From Gnetum montanum (lineage: Eukaryota; Streptophyta; Gnetopsida; Gnetales; Gnetaceae): a stretch of DNA of 64,000 nt. The notes below the pieces were generated by a model. That model searched no databases, was not told the origin of the DNA, and saw nothing but the letters and a program-made list of their open reading frames with translations. This document shows, piece after piece, positions 56,586 to 64,000 of the stretch (within the stretch, counting starts at the first letter, position 1; each line of letters opens with the position of its first letter). A program made the position numbers and the translations under genes. The stretch spans positions 1,840 to 65,839 of the forward strand of contig MNCI01009376.1 in NCBI GenBank assembly GCA_015680685.1. Reading direction: 5' to 3'.

Positions 56586-59090
56586 ATGTCTTCTTCTTAT
56601 CATAGATGTGACAATGCCAAATCGTCAGTTACACAGGAGTGCAAAGTGATACATACTCATCTGGATGAGTATGTACCTGACTTCACCTTCATCCTACATT
56701 AGGATGAGCAAATATGATGGCATGATATGGAAGGAAACATTGTAATTCCTCCCGATCGATATATGCCCATGATGCTACTTCAAACTCTTAAGAAGTTAGG
56801 CATCCATGATCTTTAAGAAGAGTATGTTGTGCATGACTATGACTATCGAGACTACCATCTCATCGAAACACAATGCAAGAGAGATCAACACTAGGAGAAG
56901 CATCATGAGGTTATGTAGGGAAAATGATTCACCAATCCCTTATTCCTGCTAAACTAAGACAACAAAAAGGACCCTTCCTTTGAGGGCTCTCAACATGACA
57001 ATTCTCCATCCCTTGTTACTAATGATGGGGGTATGACTCTGAACCTATGGTCTACACTCAAAAATTTAGGTTTAGGAAAAGATGGTAGTCAAGGAAAGGG
57101 ATCAAATAAGTATCGAGATAATAAGATAGCTGATTAACATGGCCGTGACAACTGAAGGGGAGTTGGTAGACACCATGATGGTGGCAATCCTCCTTCCTCT
57201 TTATCCTCTTCATTTGCATCCCCTTCTTCCTCTTCTTTTTATTTTGAAAGACACTATAGAAAAAATAATCATGATGACGATGCTCAACGAGACAACAATA
57301 CTGATCACTAAGCCTATAATGAACAAAGGGGTAGTAGAAGACATCATCAGTGACAACGAAATAATGATGATGATGAGCCTTTGTTGGAAACTTGAAGCAT
57401 GTTTAACATTGTAGAGGTAGTTAAGATTCCAACTAGGCATGTGAAAGATAGTTGGATCAAGTGCTTAGACATGAATAATATCCCAAGATTTGAGGGGGGA
57501 TATAACTTTGATTCACAAACACATCGACACGCTCTTCATGATGCCTATGCCTTGTAGAACATTGAAAATGATTGGCAGAAACTCAAACTCTTCCCTAGGA
57601 CAGTCATCAAGAAGGCTAAAAGCTTGTATTGGTCCTTAGAGTTGGAATCCATTAAAAAATGGAGTACCATGTTAGAACTATTTAATGACAAATACTAGGC
57701 ATACTTTAGAGTGTCCAATCTGAGAAGGCAAATCCAAGGCTGGAAATGTGGAACACATGAACCCTTGGATAACACCATGGATAGATATTATTCTCTCTTA
57801 CACTAATGCCCTAGCCATGGCTATTCTTAGAGGGAACAACTTTGCCACATCATATATGGGATCAGAGTAGAAACTATAAGAACTCTTGAGGTCTATGCCC
57901 AAGGGAGACTATCGAAATTAAGAGCTCATTAGATACATAGGTTGATAGAGTATGTAGTAAAAGAAGAAGGTGAGTTGCGAAAAAGGAAATGGGTAGAAGA
58001 ATATAATAGGGAATCTTCAATCAGAAAAAGGAAGATTCAATTCTGTGATGAGGAGGAGTCATTGCTCAATGAAGTGGTGAACAGAAGAACCTTACTCATC
58101 CAAAAATCTATTTTTGATATTTCAACTAAGGTTGATAAATTATGGGACTCTTTGGATGAAAAATTCCAAACTTCTATGAAGAGTGCTAAGGAATCCAAAG
58201 AGCAAAATAGTAATTGTGATTGTAGGAGGCAAAAAGAAGTTGAACATGCCTAAGAGCAAAGCTACTACAGTTGAAGAAGTTGTGGAGATAGACTTCGATG
58301 ATGATGATGGATGTGAAATTTGTCAATATAAACATCCTAAGAGATGTTGCCCTATGGTGTCACTCTTACAAGAGTTTGGGGTGTACACATTAAATCCATG
58401 ACTAGCACATAGGCAAGCACCCAGATGATTGCCTTATCCTCAAGGTAATTAAAGGTGGTTCCACCAGCAATAACAAGCTTATTATCCATGTGGAGCTCCA
58501 CCACAACCATACAAGCAATACCAATAATGGCACCAACCGCAATCATGGGGAATGCCATCACCAAGACAATAGTACCCTTACAAGTAATTAGATCCATACA
58601 AGTACTATGTTTAGCAATTTGTTTCTCCATGAAGCTTTATAAGCCATGCCTCATTCTAGCATCACTATTAGCTTGTAGAGTACCATCAAACACATTTACC
58701 ATCTACTTGAGGGAAGCACCTATACCCATCAAACCTAGTTACCTCCTGCTCAGTCCATGTGTAGTAAAATTCCCCCATAATCGTAGCAACAAAATGCTAT
58801 GGGGGCTATACATTTACAACCAGCCTTTTAGTTAAATGGTTTAGACAATTGTTCCAGAAAATGACCATTTTTCTGACCCAATAGTCCTCTCAAATCCTCA
58901 CAACCTAATGCTACTGATCCTCGTGCATCTTCAACACCCTCACCCTCTACATCAAACACATTCAAGAATCCTTCAAACCAAATGCCACCTCAGATCTGCA
59001 CTGTAATGTTAACCCATGCTATCTTCAATTGGATCAGGGCAGGCAACTTTCCCACAAAAAGATCTAACCTAGGAAATCCTCTTATTTACT
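56586..59090 (+). pseudogene. gag of element G (broken)
   Basis: Start ATG at 56,586 (MSSSYHRCDNAKSS). VPDFTFIL at about 56,670 matches A. The capsid-like part lies at about 57,440-57,900 (STMLELFNDKY at about 57,662). A helical block at 57,942-58,253 leads to an intact zinc knuckle at about 58,312, CEICQYKHPKRCC (CX2CX3HX4C). A Pro-rich tail follows. Several TAG and TGA stops interrupt it. Confidence 0.82.
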
Positions 59091-59520
59091 TGTAGATCAC
59101 TGGAAATGAGCCATGCAAGGCTCTTCTTAATTCTAGTTCTAATGTCAATCTCATCTCCTATGACATGTACAAAGCCTAGAACCTACCATCTCTCAAGAAG
59201 AGCAATATTCGTTTGGAATTGATAAACTAGTCAATCAATATCTCTTTAGGGCTAGTGGAGGACATTAGGACCACAGTTTGTGGGTGGTCCTATCTTGTCA
59301 ATTTTCTGGTGATCAAGGTAGATAACTACAAAGGTGACTTCCCCACCATTATGAGAAGGGCTTGGTTAAGCATGATTGATGCACAAATGGGCATAAGAAT
59401 CCTCTTCTTGAAAATCTCTAAGGAGAAAGAATTTGGACAAGTAGAGAAGAAACATGTTCTATGTATTGTGTATAGTGATAACAAGTGTAATTATGTGCAA
59501 AAAAATATGGTCCATTAAGA
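59091..59520 (+). pseudogene. Aspartic protease of element G (inactive)
   Basis: The active-site loop near 59,125 reads LLNSSSNVNLIS, so the catalytic Asp and Gly of DSG are lost. The second signature follows as FPTIMRRAWLSMIDA (about 59,339-59,383). Confidence 0.78.
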
Positions 59521-59789
59521 GTACATTCATTAGAGCATGTAATTAGTGTGCACATGAAGTAGATATCCAAAGGTTTCTATATGTAGTAGCCACAAAACAA
59601 GAGGACACCTAGTGGCTGATAGTTAACGTTGACAATAACACATTATGCATAGAACCAACTAAGAGGTTGACATGTGCTTATGTCAAAGGTATGAATGAAA
59701 TTGAGCAAGTTCATCACCAAATCTCTGATGATGAAGATGATGATACCTATTGGGGAGAGTTGGAAATCCCTAATAATTTCAAGTAGAAG

Positions 59790-60760
59790 CCCCTAGAGTT
59801 AAAAAATCTACTAGCCAACATGAAGTATGCATTTTTAAATAATGGAAAGTTGGTCATAATCAATGAAAATCTTGCTCTTGAACAAAAAGATAAGCCATTG
59901 CAAGTGGTCAACAAATGGCCAACATCATTTGCTTGGTCACATCCCAAGCTAACTAAAGTCAATCCAATGATATGCCAACATCACATTTACATTGACCTGA
60001 CCATGAAGCCAATAAGGAAGCCACAAAGATGGTTGAACCCCAAGTTAAAGCAGATTGTCAAAGAGGAAATAGAACAACTTCTCAAGGTGGGGTTCATCTA
60101 TCCCATCGTAGATAGTGAGTGGGTTAGCCCACTCATAATTGTGCCAAAGAAAGGTGGAAAGTGGCAAGTCTACATTGACTTTAGGCTATTGAACATGGCA
60201 ACATTTAAAGATCATTTCCATTGCCATTTGCGGACCAAGTGTTGGACACCATTTCTAGGAATTACTATTATAGCTTCTTAGATGGTTATAGTGGCTATAA
60301 CAAAATCCATATTGCACCCAAAGATCAGGCCAAGACAACATTCACAAGTCCATTAGGATATTTTGCATATTGTAAGATGCCATTTGATTTGTGCAATGCC
60401 CCTAAAACATTTCAACACCTAGTCCTTAGTATTTTTTAATAGCATATTGGTAGTGGGGTAGAAGTCTTTATGGATGACTTATCTACGTATGGGGCTACAT
60501 TTAAGTAAGCCCTAGATCGCCTTGAGCAGGTACTAAAAAGATGTGTTGAAATAAATATTAGGCTTAATTGGTGAAAAATCCATCTAATGGTCTAGGAGGG
60601 CATAGTACCGAGGCACTGAATTTCACAAGAAGGGATTGAGGTAGACCTTGAAAAGATAAGGGTCATCCAAGGAATCACATGCCAACCAGAGATAGTCAAA
60701 AATGTTTGATCATTCCTTAGACACATTGGCTACTATTGATAGTTCATAGAGAATTTCTCT
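59790..60760 (+). pseudogene. Reverse transcriptase of element G (broken)
   Basis: From about 60,086: GFIYPIVDSEWVSPLIIV, PKKGGKWQVYIDFRLLN, a frameshift at about 60,220, YYYSFLDGYSGYNKIHIA, MPFDLCNAPKTFQ and, after a TAA, VEVFMDDLSTYG at about 60,458-60,493 with both catalytic Asp kept. FIENFSKIANSLVKL follows at about 60,746. Stops include TGA and TAG where Arg, Trp or Gln are expected. Confidence 0.86.
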
Positions 60761-61260
60761 AAGATTGCAAATTCATTGGTCAAGCTTACAAAGAAAAATT
60801 CTCCATTCATCTAGACCAAGGAATGTGAACATGCATTCCAACAACTAAAAGACAAATTTGTGAAAACTCCAATTCTATGGGCATTAGATTAGTCTAGACC
60901 ATTTCACATAGTGATAGATGCATCTAATTATTCCTTGGAAGCCATGCTTACATAGTTAGATGATAAGAAACATCCATATTACATCCACTGTGTGAGCCAA
61001 AGGATTGTGGATGCATAGTTGAATTACACCACAACTAAGAAAGAATTGATGATAATGGTGTATGCTCTTGAAAAGTTTATGCACTATGTGCTTGGCTATA
61101 AAGTGTTTGTACACATAGATCACAATGCCATCCACTTCTTAATGAATAAGCCAATGGTGAGCCCCCGTATCATACAGTGGCTTATGATCTTGCAAGAATT
61201 TGATCTCACAATGGTATATTAGAAAGGGACTAAGAATGTGATCGTTAACCACCTTTCTTA
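60761..61260 (+). pseudogene. RNase H of element G (broken)
   Basis: CEHAFQQLKDKFVKTPIL, then PFHIVIDASNYSLEAML (catalytic-type Asp kept), a TAG, an open part at 61,019-61,222 (NYTTTKKELMIMVYALEKF; VHIDHNAIHFLMNKP) and, past a stop, the KGTKNVIVNHLS linker. Confidence 0.82.
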
Positions 61261-62400
61261 GTTGAGATGGGGTAACAAAGAGGATGAGAGTCCACTTTCT
61301 AATTAATTTTTAGACAAACTCCTCTTTAATGTAGTAATAAATGATCAAGTGTTTGCTGAAAAAAATGGTATGATGGCATCCTCACTTACCTTCTTATTGA
61401 GGAGATGCCACAAGATCTAGACTTTAGGAAGAAAGAATAGTTTCTTCATTGGGCAAAGTACTTCATGGAAATCAATAGACACCTTTACAAGGTGTGTGCC
61501 AATGACCTAGATGTGGATCAACTATGCATTCTCCAAGATGCTTACAAAAGCCCTTGTGGAAGCCATTATGTAGGAAGATGCACAACCATAAAAATATTAA
61601 CGACAAGATACTATTGGCCTATAATCTTCAGGGATGCCCACTAATTTTTCCAATCCTACGTAAACTATTAATGAGATGGTGGGATGACCACTCGAATGGA
61701 GGGTTCTCATCAATGAATTCAACCACTAGAACCCATTGACATATGAGGCATTGACTTCATGGATCCCATCACATCCATGTCCAATGGAAAGATGTATATC
61801 ATCATAGCCATTGACTACTACACTAAATGGGTAGAAGAAATAACTGTCATCAATTGTACATCATACATTGCTACTAGAGTTGTACAACAAAATGTTGTAA
61901 ACAAGTTTGGGGTACCATGTGCACTAATTTTTGATAATGAAACCCATTTTACAAGTGCCACTTTTCAAAAAATTATGCAATGCTTGGGGGTTGAACATAA
62001 ATTAACAACACCATATTACCCCCAAGCCAATGGTGAAGTAGAGGTAACTAATAGGGAGATTAGAAAGATCCTAACAAGAACCATAAGAAAATATAGGAGA
62101 GACTCGAGCACAAACTCAACGATGTCCTTTGGGCCTACCACTCAACATGGAAACTCCCTATTGGCTACTCTCCCTACAAGCTAGTGTATAGAAAACTTCC
62201 AACACTTTCAATTCAATCCAAGCTTCATACATTCTCAACAGCCTATGAACTAAATCTTGACCTAAGTCTAGCACAAAAAGAAAAACTGATCAACCTCAAT
62301 GTGCTAGATGAAAATCGATTAGTGGCCCTATATTTGAATGAAGTGCATAAGGCATTCAACAAATAATAACATGACCTCAGAATACATAAAGTGAAATTTT
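61261..62400 (+). pseudogene. Integrase of element G (broken)
   Basis: A zinc-binding region at about 61,530-61,680 is broken by shifts. The core has GIDFMDPITSMSNGKMYII (about 61,750), ALIFDNETHFTSATF (about 61,922) and PYYPQANGEVEVTNREI (about 62,013), so Asp, Asp and Glu of the catalytic triad are all present. The end reads YLNEVHKAFNK (about 62,330-62,364), matching the start of the C-terminal block in B. Confidence 0.86.
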
Positions 62401-62599
62401 CAACTAGGCAATAAGGTTCTCTACTAGAACCCCACACATGTACCCTAGAAAAAAAAATTCCAAACATTGTGGAAGAAACCTTATATAATTGATGAAACCT
62501 TTCCTTTTGGGGCCATGACCATATACAAATCTGAGAGTCCAAGTATAAAGCAATTGGTTAACATCCAACAAGTGAAGCTTTTCCATGAGTCCAAGTAAG

Positions 62600-64000
62600 C
62601 CAGTGCAATAAATACCTCAATGAATGGACAACCACACTCAATTTTTCAAATATCTTGCTTTCAACTCAGTCATGGGTGAGATGGCCATTTGTGCTAATTA
62701 TCCATATGGTTCCTCAGTTTTTCTATTTTTTGTTTTCCATGTTTTTGACTTTTCAATTTTTTTCTTTTACATCTTTTTGATTTTAAAGATTCTTCCTATT
62801 TTGCACCATCGTTAGTACATTTGAATTCTTTTTGAATATTTTACACTTTCTTATATATTTTACTTTGTTTTTTTTTAGTGTGATTTTCAAATTTTTGCTA
62901 ATAAACATGCTTTGTGTTAATAGAACATGGTGGTGCTATAGCTGCTACTAATGGTGGTTTGTGCTTAATGTTTTGTTTGCTAATGTCTAGTTTATATTTT
63001 TGAATTTTTTTTACTAATGGCTTAGTCATGGTTTTTTTTCCATGGAACAGGTAGTGAGTCCACAACATCCACTCATTCACAAACTCTATGGTTTTCCTTG
63101 TTTTGGAAGTTTGAGGTCCTTTTCAAATAAACCGTTAATAAATTGGTGGCCTTGGTAGTTTCTAAAATTGGAAAGGGTTCAAAGGTTTGCACAGGGTGTG
63201 ATTTTAAGGGGACTTAATATTCTTTGTACTCTTCTACTTGCTCAGGTGCTTGAATGTTTTCATAAACTTCTTACCATTCCATGTCGTCCAATAACATGAA
63301 GTCCAATAAAGTCTTTGCATGGTGTGGTTCCCGTCCAAAAAGGAAAAAAAAAAGACAAACATGATGGGAATTCAAAGAACACCCCTTAGACAAATAAATG
63401 GGCTACAAGCACTGGTTATGGGACTAGAAAGACATGTTACCAATGCATGAAGGTCCCCTCTAACTAAGGTCCTCTCTCACTTCCTACTTCTCTTTCTCTC
63501 TCTTTATGGAATGGTGGTTGTTCTGTGGGTGCACTCTTGTATCGCAAGGGGGTGGATTGGTTTTGGAGTGGCAATGTGAAGTTATTAAAAGAGGTTGGTT
63601 TTGGTCTAGACTAAGGATGGATCTTCTCAAATCATTTTAAACACAAACTCCACAAGGAAATTATTATGACCTCAATTTGAAATTCCATTCCACCTTCTTC
63701 ATCATCCATCTATGCTATTTGTAAATCACCTCATTGCTGGTGTCCATGTTCCTGATTCCATGTCTTTGTCTGACAAGCTTGAATTCTTTGGTAGAATCTT
63801 TTGGATCTTGGTCCTTAACTTTCATTGACCATTAATCACCTATGTGGCCCACAGACTCCTTAGGTTGAGGTTATGCAAAGGAAAACAAGGCATGTGCCTA
63901 CTATGGGGAGGACCTAGTTACATATCTCTTGGTTGGGTTCATGAAGTACCTTATCCTTAGACATTCTCACACTTAGAATCTTTCATACATCCATCTTCTG
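62600..64000 (+). mobile_element. 3' region of element G (continues past the window)
   Basis: Matches the post-integrase region of A (e.g. 'tagtgagtccac' and 'ccactcattca' near 63,055). The conserved block reads QGMCLLWGGPSYISLGW at about 63,890. No long frame. Confidence 0.7.

Larger units (their letters stand above)
55524..64000 (+). mobile_element. Element G: Athila-like Ty3/gypsy element, 3' end outside the window
   Basis: 5' LTR (55,524-56,434), tRNA-Asp-type primer site, gag, protease, reverse transcriptase, RNase H, integrase and most of the 3' region, all on the plus strand in the same order as element A. Coding parts carry many stops, but RT FMDD and the integrase Asp/Asp/Glu positions are kept. 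The 3' LTR lies beyond the window. Confidence 0.9.

Overview
This window looks like nuclear DNA from a land plant with a large, repeat-rich genome, probably a seed plant. One apparently intact gene, an intronless subtilisin-like protease, sits in more than 60 kb of decayed LTR retrotransposons. The tRNA-Asp-type and iMet-type primer binding sites, the Athila/Tat and chromovirus polyproteins, the tRNA-derived SINE-like repeats and stop codons typical of decay at methylated cytosines all fit a plant. The species cannot be fixed from sequence alone; a gymnosperm or a large-genome monocot is possible.

Layout. 1-137: the 3' end of an LTR. 138-7,150: AT-rich sequence with a broken multi-exon-like coding relic (about 3.2-6.4 kb, + strand) and a 30-bp tandem array. 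7.15-10.9 kb (- strand): gag and protease of a Tat-like Ty3/gypsy element with no reverse transcriptase beside it. 11,217-16,474: element E, a non-autonomous LTR element with no gag or pol that carries a fragment of a host CCR4-type deadenylase gene. 17,703-27,729: element A, a complete Athila-like element (+) with LTRs, tRNA-Asp primer site, gag-PR-RT-RH-INT, a long 3' region and a polypurine tract. 29.6-32.87 kb (-): element J, a decayed chromovirus with a SINE-like insertion. 32,892-36,460 (-): the 3' half of an Athila-like element B. 36,984-about 38,390 (-): element F, a second copy of the CCR4-carrying element. 39,040-39,893 (-): a solo LTR with perfect target duplication. 40,246-49,371 (-): element D, a composite with perfect target duplication, gag but no pol, an internal U3 and a foreign ORF of about 930 codons with long helical stretches. 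50,671-52,980 (+): the subtilase gene. 53.98-54.79 kb: an LTR remnant. 55,524 to the window end (+): Athila-like element G, cut by the window edge.

How it fits together. The Athila-like elements share an LTR 3' end (GGTACCTCGCCACTCATCA or close variants) and a tRNA-Asp-type primer site, but their U3 promoters carry different palindromic arrays just upstream of TATAAATA. Two non-autonomous families have taken up extra coding sequence: CCR4 in E and F, and a coiled-coil-like ORF in D. None of the retroelement polyproteins is intact. The protease gene is a GC- and CpG-rich island in AT-rich, CpG-poor surroundings, as expected if the elements are methylated and the gene is not.
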